This document shows positions 32,081-40,980 of a stretch of DNA of 64,000 nucleotides, piece after piece (position 1 is the stretch's first letter; the number at the start of each line of letters is the position of its first letter). The translations under genes and the position numbers were made by a program. The stretch is from Actinomadura rifamycini DSM 43936 (GTDB taxonomy: Bacteria; Actinomycetota; Actinomycetes; Streptosporangiales; Streptosporangiaceae): the NCBI RefSeq assembly GCF_000425065.1, contig NZ_AULB01000023.1:82157-146156 (forward strand), written 5' to 3'. The notes under the pieces are model-generated. The model had not been told where the DNA came from, ran no database searches, and was given only the letters and a program-made list of their open reading frames with translations.

Positions 32081-32449
32081 TCACGGCACGGTGTCGCAGG
32101 TCTCGCCGGGCCAGCCGGAGATCGTGTAGCTCAAGCAGACCTCGTCCCCGCTGACCAGCGGCACGGTGGGCCGGTACTCGCCGCGCAGGTACGTGGGGCC
32201 GCTCTCGTAGTACACGCTCCCGGGCGCGTACGCGTCGTTGACGGTGAACGTCAGGACGCCGGTCGGCTGCGGCTGGAAGCGGAACGCATAGGAGTAGTCC
32301 CCCGGCTCGCCGGTGATGCCCGCGCACACCGGCGCTTCCGGAATGCACACCGGGAACCCGGCGGGAGCGGACGCCAGCGCGGGGGAGGCGGTCAAGGCCG
32401 CGGCGGCACCGGCGGCGGCGAGGGTGAGGACACGGATCAGGGAGCGCAT
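32081..32449 (-). CDS. Small secreted hypothetical protein
   Basis: A 122-residue exported protein with a Sec signal peptide (hydrophobic 7-25, cleavage near ASPALASA). The mature domain is about 95 residues, rich in Gly, Pro, Tyr and Thr with four cysteines (CIPEAPVC, DEVCLSY, GETC), probably a disulfide-bonded beta fold. No family is recognised. The ATG at 32449 fits the signal peptide; a longer in-frame start at 32524 is less likely. Confidence 0.6.
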   Translation of the reverse strand: MRSLIRVLTLAAAGAAAALTASPALASAPAGFPVCIPEAPVCAGITGEPGDYSYAFRFQPQPTGVLTFTVNDAYAPGSVYYESGPTYLRGEYRPTVPLVSGDEVCLSYTISGWPGETCDTVP

Positions 32450-32540
32450 GGCCTCACCATCCATGAACATCCCGACCGGTGAAACGGCCGTGTCCGAAGG
32501 CGGACACGGCCGGCGGCGCGGCACCCGCGCCCTTCGCCGA

Positions 32541-33590
32541 TCAGTACTTGGGCCTCGGCAGGTCGAGCTTCGCCAGCAGCTCCGCCAGGCCCCGCGTGCG
32601 CTCCGCGTCGCGGCCGTCCTCGACGAAGGTGTAGAGCGTGAGCACCAGCCTGCGGGCGCGCTCGTACCGTTCGTCGCTCCATTCCTTCAGACGGTCCAGA
32701 CCCGCGTGCACGGGTTCGAACGTGGCCGGGAACAGGAACAGGCCGATGTCGGCGAGCGCGGGTGCGCTGACCTCTTTCTGGTACTGGGCGGACTCGAACG
32801 GCTCCCGGATCACCGAGCCCTCGCTCACCCCGCTCTGCTCGACCTGGTCGTACACGATGTCCATCCACGGTTCGCTCGCCAGCAGCTCGCCGAACCTGAC
32901 CGCGACCCACGGGTGCAGCCCCGCGTCGCCGCCTCTGGCCGGGTGGGACGCGCGGTGCGCGTACGACAGCGCCGTGCTCGCACGCTCCTTCTTGCCCTGC
33001 CCGATGAGGACGTGCGCCTCGAGATGGCCGGCGAAGGCCGCCAGTGTGCCGTCGCACATCTTCCGCGTGTAGCGGAGCGGTTCGAGGGCGGCCTCCGGCT
33101 CCCCGCCCTGGACGAGGAGGGCGCCGAGCAGCAGGCCCGCGACGTCTCCGGCGGCCGTGCCCTTGCGGGCCTCGAAGGTGCGCCCGAAGCCGTCCCGCGC
33201 GGCGTCCGGGTCACCGGTGAGCCAGGCCGCGAGGCCCGGGAGGAGCCGCCCGTCCGGGTCCGCCGAGGCGCCCGACCGGAAGTCCGGGGTGAGCAGCACC
33301 GCGGCCAGCGGCCCCAGCCACGGGTCCTCGCCCGAGGCCGCCTGCTCCAGCCGCGCCCGGTGCGGGTCGTCGAGCCCGTCCTCGCCGATCCCGATGCCCG
33401 CCAGCGCCATCGCCGCGTGCCCGGACGCGCTCGTCCGTCCCGCGTCGGCGGCCGCGGCCAGCAGCTCCCGCGCCCGCCCGGCGTCGCCCGCCCGGAACGC
33501 CGCCAGCCCGCGCCCGACCTCGTCCGGCACCGGGCTCGGCGGGTCGGGAGGCAGCGGGAGGGCCCGTCCGTTGGAGTCGAGCAGCGTCAT
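32541..33590 (-). CDS. Hypothetical TPR-like protein
   Basis: A 349-residue soluble protein made of helical repeats with A/L-rich pairs (GLAAFRAGDAGRARELLAAA; GLAAWLTGDPDAARDGF; GLLLGALLVQGGEPEAALEPL) resembling TPR/Sel1-like repeats. There is no signal peptide or known catalytic motif. It likely binds another protein. The ATG follows AAAGGTGACG. It is divergent from the next hypothetical gene at 33674, sharing an 83-bp promoter region. Confidence 0.6.
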   Translation of the reverse strand: MTLLDSNGRALPLPPDPPSPVPDEVGRGLAAFRAGDAGRARELLAAAADAGRTSASGHAAMALAGIGIGEDGLDDPHRARLEQAASGEDPWLGPLAAVLLTPDFRSGASADPDGRLLPGLAAWLTGDPDAARDGFGRTFEARKGTAAGDVAGLLLGALLVQGGEPEAALEPLRYTRKMCDGTLAAFAGHLEAHVLIGQGKKERASTALSYAHRASHPARGGDAGLHPWVAVRFGELLASEPWMDIVYDQVEQSGVSEGSVIREPFESAQYQKEVSAPALADIGLFLFPATFEPVHAGLDRLKEWSDERYERARRLVLTLYTFVEDGRDAERTRGLAELLAKLDLPRPKY

Positions 33591-33673
33591 GGCGTCACCT
33601 TTCTCGGGAGCGTTTCCGCGCAACCCTGCCAGCCGCCCCCGACAGGCATCCCCGCCCGCGCGCCGATCCGGGC

Positions 33674-34477
33674 ATGATGGGCATCGTGGAACATCGCGGA
33701 CGCGGCCGGTTCACCCTGGTCGCCGCCGAAGACGACCACGTCCTCGGCGTGTGCGCCGCGGTGGACGGCCTCTTCGGCGAGCCCGAGCGCGGGACGTACG
33801 AGCTGCTCGGCTGGGTCCCGGACGGCGCCGGAGTCCACGGGTGGGTCGGCGACCGGGTCTGGCTCGTCCCCGACGGCGGCGACGCCTGGCTGCTGGAGGA
33901 CGCCCGCGCCCCCGGGCTCCACCCGGCGTCGGGCAGCCTCGTGCTGACCGGCCTGGACGACGACGAAGGCCCGCCCGAGGGGCACCGGGGCCGCGTCCGG
34001 GTGCACGACGAGCGCCGGTGGCTGGGCTCCTGCCGGGAGTTCGCCCGCGTCCTGCCGCCCGAGCGGGAGCGGCCCGCGCTCGTCCTGCGCGGCCTCGCCC
34101 CCGGAGACCGGCTGCGGGCGGCCCTGGCGAAGGGCACCCGCCGCGCGCTGAACCTCGACGAGACCGTCCTGGAGATACGGGACGACCGGGGCGAACCCCT
34201 CACCGACCGGACGCTCTGGGTCGAGGTCCGCGCCTGGCGCCCGTCCGCGCACGGCACGGACCTGATCGACCTGGAGCTCGACGGGGTGTACTTCCCGCCC
34301 GTCCCCGAGCACGTCCGACCGGTCTGGGAGCGCTGGTTCGCCGGGCCGCCGGACGTCCCGAACGCCTGGACGGGCCTCGGCACCCGGCTCCGCAAGGCGG
34401 GCCTGACCCCGGCGACGCCGGGAAAACGGCCGGCGGCGGTGTCGGATCGGGGGAGGGCCCGTTCGTCTTGGGGGTGA
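33674..34477 (+). CDS. Hypothetical protein
   Basis: A 267-residue predicted soluble protein. The first half is acidic with Trp/Gly-rich beta strands (YELLGWVPDG, VHGWVGDRVWLVPDGGDAWLLE) and the second half has a conserved-looking stretch (LWVEVRAWRPSAHGTDLIDLELDGVYFPPVP). I recognise no family. No strong ribosome binding site is visible; the start could also be the second ATG. The last 15 residues run into the promoter region of the following operon. Confidence 0.5.
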   Translation: MMGIVEHRGRGRFTLVAAEDDHVLGVCAAVDGLFGEPERGTYELLGWVPDGAGVHGWVGDRVWLVPDGGDAWLLEDARAPGLHPASGSLVLTGLDDDEGPPEGHRGRVRVHDERRWLGSCREFARVLPPERERPALVLRGLAPGDRLRAALAKGTRRALNLDETVLEIRDDRGEPLTDRTLWVEVRAWRPSAHGTDLIDLELDGVYFPPVPEHVRPVWERWFAGPPDVPNAWTGLGTRLRKAGLTPATPGKRPAAVSDRGRARSSWG

Positions 34478-34531
34478 GGAGCGCTTCCCGGCGAAAGACG
34501 TCGGGCGGCCGTTCCGGGGAAGGAGACACAC

Positions 34532-34870
34532 GTGAAGTACGTGCTGATGTTCGTCGAGACCGAGGAGTTCGCCCGCGAGCTGGAGGCGATGGGCGAGGAC
34601 GAGCGGCAGGCGGCGTTCGAGGCGGTGGGGCGCTGGTTCACCGAGCACGCGGCCGTGATCACCCACCACGCGCACCTGCGGCCCGCCGAGACCGCCACCA
34701 CGATGCGGCTGGCGGGCGGGGACGCGATCGTCACCGACGGGCCGTTCGTGGAAGGCAAGGAGGTCGTGTCCGGGTACGCCGAGATCGAGGTCGCCGACCT
34801 GGACGCGGCGATGGCGGTGGCCCGCTCGTGGCCGGCGTGCCCGCTCGTCGAGATCCGCCCGATCACCTGA
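34532..34870 (+). CDS. YciI/DGPF domain protein
   Basis: A 112-residue YciI-like protein with the DGPF motif (VTDGPFVEGKEVVSGY, near residues 69-84). The fold is a ferredoxin-like dimer. Proteins of this kind are consistently encoded next to ECF42-type sigma factors, as here: its TGA overlaps the sigma gene's ATG (TGATG). They may bind a metabolite and modulate the sigma factor, but this is unproven. The GTG follows GGGGAAGGAG. Confidence 0.9.
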   Translation: MKYVLMFVETEEFARELEAMGEDERQAAFEAVGRWFTEHAAVITHHAHLRPAETATTMRLAGGDAIVTDGPFVEGKEVVSGYAEIEVADLDAAMAVARSWPACPLVEIRPIT

Positions 34871-36105
34871 TGGCGTCCGCCCACCCGGACCCGCGGGTGC
34901 ACGCCGAGCTGGCCCGCACCGTGCGCGAGCACGCGGGCCGGCTCACCGCGTGCCTGGTGCGGGTGCTGGACGACTTCGCCGCCGCCGAGGACGTCGTCCA
35001 GGACGCGGTCGAGACCGCGCTGCGGCGCTGGCCGGTCGACGGGATCCCCGAGCATCCGGACGCCTGGCTGCTCACCACCGCGCGCCGCCGCGGCATCGAC
35101 GTGCTGCGCCGCCGCGCCGTCCAGCGCGACAAGCTGGCGCGGCTGCGGTGGCCGGTGCCGTCCGAACCCGACGACCGGCTCAAGCTGCTGTTCACCTGCT
35201 GCCACCCCGCGCTGCCGCCGGCCGCGCGGATCGCGCTCACCCTGCGGGCCGTGTGCGGGCTCACCACCGCGCAGATCGCCGCCGCGCTCCTGGCCTCGGA
35301 ACCGGCGGTCTCCCGGCGCATCACCCGTGCCAAACGCAAGATCGCCGACGCGCGCATCCCCTACCGCGTCCCCGCCGGCGACGACCTTCCCGACCGGCTG
35401 CGCGAGGTCCTGACCGTCATCTACCTGCTGTTCAACGAGGGGTACCTGGCCAGCACGGGCGGACGGACGCACGCGCCCGACCTGGCGGCCGACGCCGAAT
35501 GGCTCGCCGCGCAGCTCGCGTGGCTGATGCCGCGGCAGCCCGAGGTCCTCGGCCTGCTCGCCCTCATCCGCCTGCACCGGGCCCGCGCCGCCGCCCGCTT
35601 CGACGGCGGCGGCGACCTGGTGCCGCTGCGCGACCAGGACCGCGCCCGCTGGGACCGCGACGCCATCGCCGAGGGGGTCCGGCTGCTCGAACGCGCCGCG
35701 GCGCTCCGCGGCCCCGGCCCGTACCAGGTGCAGGCCGCGATCGTCGCCTGCCACGCCGAAGCACCGGCCTGGGACGACACCGACTGGCCGCAGATCGTCG
35801 TGCTGTACGACATGCTGCTGGCGATGGCGCCGTCCCCCGTGCACCGGCTCCAGCGCGCCATCGCCCTGCACCACCACCCCGGTTCCCGCGGCGGCGCCCG
35901 CAACGCCCTGGCCGACCTGGACGCCCTCCCGGAAAACGACCGCGCGACCCTGGAGCGCTACCCGCCGTACCACGCCACCCGGGCCGAACTGCTGCGCGCC
36001 CTCGGCCGTCCCGCCGAGGCCCGCGCCGCCGACGGGCGGGCCCTGCGGCTCACCGCCAACCCCGCCCAGCGGGCGCTCATAGAGGAACGCCTCACCCTCG
36101 GCTGA
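34870..36105 (+). CDS. ECF42-type RNA polymerase sigma factor with C-terminal helical domain
   Basis: A 411-residue sigma factor. Region 2 (AAEDVVQDAVETALRRWP and PDAWLLTTARRRGIDVLRRR) and region 4 (RIALTLRAVCGLTTAQIAAALLAS) are within the first 170 residues. A C-terminal extension of about 240 residues of TPR-like helices replaces an anti-sigma factor, as in the ECF42 group (LLFNEGYLAS, ARWDRDAIAEGVRLLERA). The coupled DGPF protein is the hallmark partner. It is likely self-regulated through the extension. Confidence 0.92.
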   Translation: MASAHPDPRVHAELARTVREHAGRLTACLVRVLDDFAAAEDVVQDAVETALRRWPVDGIPEHPDAWLLTTARRRGIDVLRRRAVQRDKLARLRWPVPSEPDDRLKLLFTCCHPALPPAARIALTLRAVCGLTTAQIAAALLASEPAVSRRITRAKRKIADARIPYRVPAGDDLPDRLREVLTVIYLLFNEGYLASTGGRTHAPDLAADAEWLAAQLAWLMPRQPEVLGLLALIRLHRARAAARFDGGGDLVPLRDQDRARWDRDAIAEGVRLLERAAALRGPGPYQVQAAIVACHAEAPAWDDTDWPQIVVLYDMLLAMAPSPVHRLQRAIALHHHPGSRGGARNALADLDALPENDRATLERYPPYHATRAELLRALGRPAEARAADGRALRLTANPAQRALIEERLTLG

Positions 36106-36266
36106 CCGCCCCGCGTGCCGTTCCGCGGGCTGTACTCTTCGGAGAACAGCAGTGTTTATTAGCGGTCGGACCGGCGCGCGGCCGGGCCCCTGCGGCGCTT
36201 CGGTCCCCGGGGGAGCCCGGACGGCCGGGTCCGGTCGGTGGCCGGCGCGGCGGGAGGGCGGGCGGA

Positions 36267-37892
<1,626 letters not shown>

Positions 37893-37935
37893 CCTGCCCC
37901 TACCGCCCGGCATCGGCGCCGCGGCGGGCGCGCGG

Positions 37936-38508
37936 TCACGGGTCGGTCTTGCTGCGCTCGTAGTGGCGTGCGGCCTTGGCGCGGTTGCCGCAGCCGGCCA
38001 TGGAGCACCAGCGGCGGGTGCCGTTCTTCGTGGTGTCGTGGAAGTACAGGACGCAGTCGGGGTGCGCGCACGGTTTGATGCGGCGGGGGTCGTCGTCCAG
38101 GAGCCGCAGGTAGTCGGCGGCGGCGAGCCAGGACGGCAGCCACGCGGGGTCGTCGGTCCGGGGGCGGCGCTCGGGGCCGCCGGGACCGAGCCGGGGGTGC
38201 AGCGCGCCGCGCTCGAGGATCCGGTTGAGGGCCTCCGCCGCGCCGGTGGACGGGCGCCGCTCCACCAGGTCGAGCAGGACGCCGCGGGTCTCGGCGAGGG
38301 CGTCGCGCGTCGCCCGGTCGGCCGTCGCCCGGCCGTCCAGTCCGGCGGAGCGCAGCCAGACGGCCAGCCCGTCGGTGGTGTCGAGCAGGTCGCGGCGGGC
38401 GCCGTTCGCGATCCATCGCGTGTTGATCAGGTCGAGGCACAGCGGTTCGCCGGTGAGCGGGCGCGGGTCCGCTGCGACCTGCGGCTGGGGACGGGGTTCC
38501 GACTGCAC
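37936..38508 (-). CDS. CGNR zinc-finger transcriptional regulator (ABATE domain)
   Basis: A 190-residue protein with an N-terminal ABATE domain (LCLDLINTRWIANGARRDLLDTTDGLAVWL, split) and a C-terminal CGNR zinc finger (CAHPDC and W-C-SMAG-CGNRAKAARHYER) with four Cys ligands. Members are presumed DNA-binding regulators of neighbouring genes. It is divergent from the VOC-family gene, and the intergenic region has CTATC/GATAG and CTAAC/GTTAG inverted repeats. The GTG start has only a weak upstream purine run. Confidence 0.88.
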   Translation of the reverse strand: MQSEPRPQPQVAADPRPLTGEPLCLDLINTRWIANGARRDLLDTTDGLAVWLRSAGLDGRATADRATRDALAETRGVLLDLVERRPSTGAAEALNRILERGALHPRLGPGGPERRPRTDDPAWLPSWLAAADYLRLLDDDPRRIKPCAHPDCVLYFHDTTKNGTRRWCSMAGCGNRAKAARHYERSKTDP

Positions 38509-38556
38509 GGTCCGAGTCTACCCGGCTATCGCGACTTAGCCGGTTGACGATCTCGC

Positions 38557-38588
38557 TCTAACTATCTATCTTGCGATAGCAGGTTAGA
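38557..38588. promoter_or_regulatory. Nested inverted repeats in the CGNR/VOC divergent promoter
   Basis: CTAAC at 38559-38563 pairs with GTTAG at 38582-38586, and inside it CTATC pairs with GATAG across a 4-base loop (about 38566-38579). This is a plausible binding site for the CGNR protein. Confidence 0.45.
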
Positions 38589-38629
38589 TCGAGCCGGGCG
38601 GGGCTGCCCGGGTTAGCGAGGTATGTGTC

Positions 38630-39091
38630 ATGGAGACGGTCGCCATCAGGGCTCTGCAGACCGGGCACGTGGGCTTGAACGTCACCGACGTCGATCGGTC
38701 GCTGCCCTTCTACGAGCGCGTCTTCGGGCTCGAAGTCCAGGCCGAGGGCAGGGACGACGGGCGCCGCTGGGCCTTCCTCGGACGGGACGGGCGCCTGGTG
38801 CTGACCCTGTGGCAGCAGAGCGACACCGGCTTCCCGACCCGGTCGGCGGGCCTGCACCACCTGTCGTTCCAGGTCGAGTCGATCGACGAGGTGAAGGCCG
38901 CCGAACGGGTGCTGCGCGAGCTCGGCGCCGCGTTCGCGCACGACGGCGTCGTCCCGCACGGGGAGGGGGCCTCCTCCGGCGGGATCTTCTTCGCCGACCC
39001 CGACGGGATCCGGCTGGAGATCTACGCGCCCACCGGCGCCGACACCGCGCCCGCGCCGAGCGGGGCCGCCCCCACCTGCGGTTTCTTCTGA
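38630..39091 (+). CDS. VOC superfamily (glyoxalase/dioxygenase-like) protein
   Basis: A 153-residue protein with one paired beta-alpha-beta-beta-beta module. Candidate metal ligands are His14 (TGHVGLNV), His76 in GLHHLSFQV and Glu in IRLEIYAP near residue 128. Function could be glyoxalase, antibiotic resistance or dioxygenase activity; the substrate is unknown. The ATG follows GAGGT. It is followed 31 bp later by the flavin-binding-like gene on the same strand, and the CGNR regulator is divergent. Confidence 0.88.
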   Translation: METVAIRALQTGHVGLNVTDVDRSLPFYERVFGLEVQAEGRDDGRRWAFLGRDGRLVLTLWQQSDTGFPTRSAGLHHLSFQVESIDEVKAAERVLRELGAAFAHDGVVPHGEGASSGGIFFADPDGIRLEIYAPTGADTAPAPSGAAPTCGFF

Positions 39092-39122
39092 CCCTCGGCA
39101 ACCGGACGAAAGGAGGGCCGCT

Positions 39123-40034
39123 GTGGCGGCCGACGTCTACCACGAAGGCGAACGGGCCGCCCAGCGGCGCGCCGGCCTGCTGGACCAGGGCGCGTTCTCC
39201 GCCCGCGCCGTCCGCGCCGAACTCCCCGAGGTGGCCCGCACGTTCCTGGTCCGGCAGCCGATGGTCGTCCTCGGCGCCGCCGACGGCGCGGGCGCGATGT
39301 GGGCCACGCTGCTCACCGGCCCGCCCGGCTTCCTGCGCGCCGCCGACGCCCGCACCGTCGCGGTCGACGCCCGCACGGGACCGGACGACCCGCTGCACGA
39401 CCGGCTCACCGGACCCGCACCGGTCGGGATGCTCGCCATCGAGCCGTCCCGGCACCGGCGGATGCGGATGAACGGCCGCGCCGTCCCGACCGCGCACGGC
39501 CTGCGCGTCGCGCTCGACCAGGTGTACTCCAACTGCCCGAAGTACATCCAGAAGCGCCGTCCGCACTGGGAGCCGGCCGCCCCCGGACGGCCGCGGCGTT
39601 CGAGCGCGCTGACCGGTGACCAGCGCCGGTGGATCGCCGCGGCCGACACCTTCTTCATCGCGACGTCCGACCGCGAGGGCGACGCGGACGCGTCCCACCG
39701 CGGCGGCGACCCGGGCTTCGTGGAGGCGGTGTCGCCGACCCTGCTGCGCTGGCCCGACTACGCGGGCAACGCCATGTTCAACACCCTGGGCAATCTGGAG
39801 GTGCAGCCCCGGGCGGGGCTGCTGTTCCCCGACTGGCGCACCGGCGCCGTCCTGCAGCTCACCGGGACGGCCCGCACCGACTGGGAGCCCGCGCGCGCCG
39901 CCGCGGTGCCGGGCGCCGAACGCCTCGTCGAGTTCACCGTGACCGGCGTCGTCGAGACCCCCGGCGCCGTCCCGCTGCGGTGGAGCGAACCGGGCCTGTC
40001 CCGCTTCAACCCGCCCGTCCGCCCCCGGCCTTGA
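39123..40034 (+). CDS. Pyridoxamine 5'-phosphate oxidase-like flavin-binding protein
   Basis: A 303-residue protein with a split-barrel FMN-binding fold in its second half. RWIAAADTFFIATSDREGDADASHRGGDPGFV (about 165-195) and AGNAMFNTLGNLEVQPRAGLLFPDW match PNPOx-like proteins. The first 130 residues form a second, degenerate split-barrel (FLVRQPMVVLGAADGAG). CPKYIQKR (near 139) is a family motif. The enzymatic role is unknown. The GTG follows AAAGGAGGGCC. It is probably co-transcribed with the VOC gene. Confidence 0.85.
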   Translation: MAADVYHEGERAAQRRAGLLDQGAFSARAVRAELPEVARTFLVRQPMVVLGAADGAGAMWATLLTGPPGFLRAADARTVAVDARTGPDDPLHDRLTGPAPVGMLAIEPSRHRRMRMNGRAVPTAHGLRVALDQVYSNCPKYIQKRRPHWEPAAPGRPRRSSALTGDQRRWIAAADTFFIATSDREGDADASHRGGDPGFVEAVSPTLLRWPDYAGNAMFNTLGNLEVQPRAGLLFPDWRTGAVLQLTGTARTDWEPARAAAVPGAERLVEFTVTGVVETPGAVPLRWSEPGLSRFNPPVRPRP

Positions 40035-40038
40035 GCCA

Positions 40039-40668
40039 TCACTCCCGGAGACTGTCCTGCACGTGTGCGGACACGATCTCGCGAGCCTGCTCGGGCGTGA
40101 GGTTCTCGGTCATCACGAGGCCCGCCAGGCCGATCGCCAGCGCCACGATCCGGTAGGCACGGGGGCGGAGCGAGGCGAGGTCGCCGGACGGCCCGGGGGC
40201 GGCGATCTTGGAGAGCAGCAGGGCCACCAGCGAGGCGAGGTCGTCGTAGCCCCGGGCGACCTGCTCCTTGAGCGCGGGCCGCGGAAGCGCGAACGTCTCG
40301 AACGCCTGGGCGACCCGGAAGAGCCGGCGGTCCTCCTCGGTGCGCGGGAGGAGGCCGTCCAGGACCTCGGCCAGGACGGCTTCGGGGTCGCCGAGGCCGT
40401 CCCCGGCGGTGAGCCGCGCGCGCACCCGCTCGGACCCGCGCGCGTTGATCGCCGCGAACGCCTCGGCGAGCAGGGCGTCCTTGCTGGGGAAGTAGTGCTG
40501 GACGCGGCCGACGGACACCCCGGCGCGGTTCGCGACGTGCCGGATGCTGATCTGGTCGGTCCCCTCGGCGTCGACGATCGCGAACACCGCGTCGAGGATG
40601 CGCCGCCGACGCTCGGCGTGCGCCGCGCCGGGGCCCCGCACGCCGGGCCGTTGACTGGCCACGGCCAC
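40039..40668 (-). CDS. TetR/AcrR family transcriptional regulator
   Basis: A 209-residue TetR protein with an HTH at residues about 22-60 (TDQISIRHVANRAGVSVGRVQHYF). The C-terminal domain is longer than usual, with an LLSKIAAPG segment. The GTG at 40662 is an alternative start, better spaced from AGAGAGG. It is divergent from the small membrane protein and carboxylesterase genes; 13-bp inverted repeats lie in between, so it most likely represses both sides. It converges with the flavin-binding gene, 4 bp between the stops. Confidence 0.9.
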   Translation of the reverse strand: MAVASQRPGVRGPGAAHAERRRRILDAVFAIVDAEGTDQISIRHVANRAGVSVGRVQHYFPSKDALLAEAFAAINARGSERVRARLTAGDGLGDPEAVLAEVLDGLLPRTEEDRRLFRVAQAFETFALPRPALKEQVARGYDDLASLVALLLSKIAAPGPSGDLASLRPRAYRIVALAIGLAGLVMTENLTPEQAREIVSAHVQDSLRE

Positions 40669-40683
40669 CTCTCTTTTTCAAGT

Positions 40684-40755
40684 CGAACGTACTGGTTTGA
40701 CCGGCATAGCCGCCTCAGGTTATCGTCGCCCATCAAACCAATACGAACGTACTGA
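40684..40755. promoter_or_regulatory. TetR operator region with long inverted repeats
   Basis: CGTACTGGTTTGA (40688-40700) and TCAAACCAATACG (40733-40745) form a 13-bp inverted repeat with one mismatch. CGAACGTACTG also repeats directly at 40684 and 40744. Together they cover the divergent promoter. Confidence 0.6.
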
Positions 40756-40776
40756 CCTATTGTCTGCGGAGGCGCC

Positions 40777-40980
40777 GTGTCGGCAACGCTGGGGCTCGTC
40801 CTGCTCATCCAGGGCGGCGGAGGTCTGATCAACAACCTGTTCACCGACTCCGAGAGCTGGTTCCTGCTGAACCACCTGGACATGCCGGCGGGCGCCCGCC
40901 TCGCCGGGCACGCCGTGATGCTCGTCGTGGGGCTGCTCCTCGTCGCCCGGCGCGGCGGCTGGGCACGGCTGCTCCCGTGA
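40777..40980 (+). CDS. Small two-helix membrane protein
   Basis: A 67-residue membrane protein with two predicted transmembrane segments, about 5-21 (LGLVLLIQGGGGLINNL) and 43-60 (GHAVMLVVGLLLVARR). The GTG start follows GGAGG at 5-bp spacing. Its TGA overlaps the carboxylesterase GTG (GTGA), so the two are co-translated. The function is unknown. Confidence 0.72.
   Translation: MSATLGLVLLIQGGGGLINNLFTDSESWFLLNHLDMPAGARLAGHAVMLVVGLLLVARRGGWARLLP

Noticed and set aside
32437..33057. 206-codon minus-strand frame overlapping the TPR-like gene
   Set aside because: It is the shadow of the TPR-like reading frame, which has the better start and composition.
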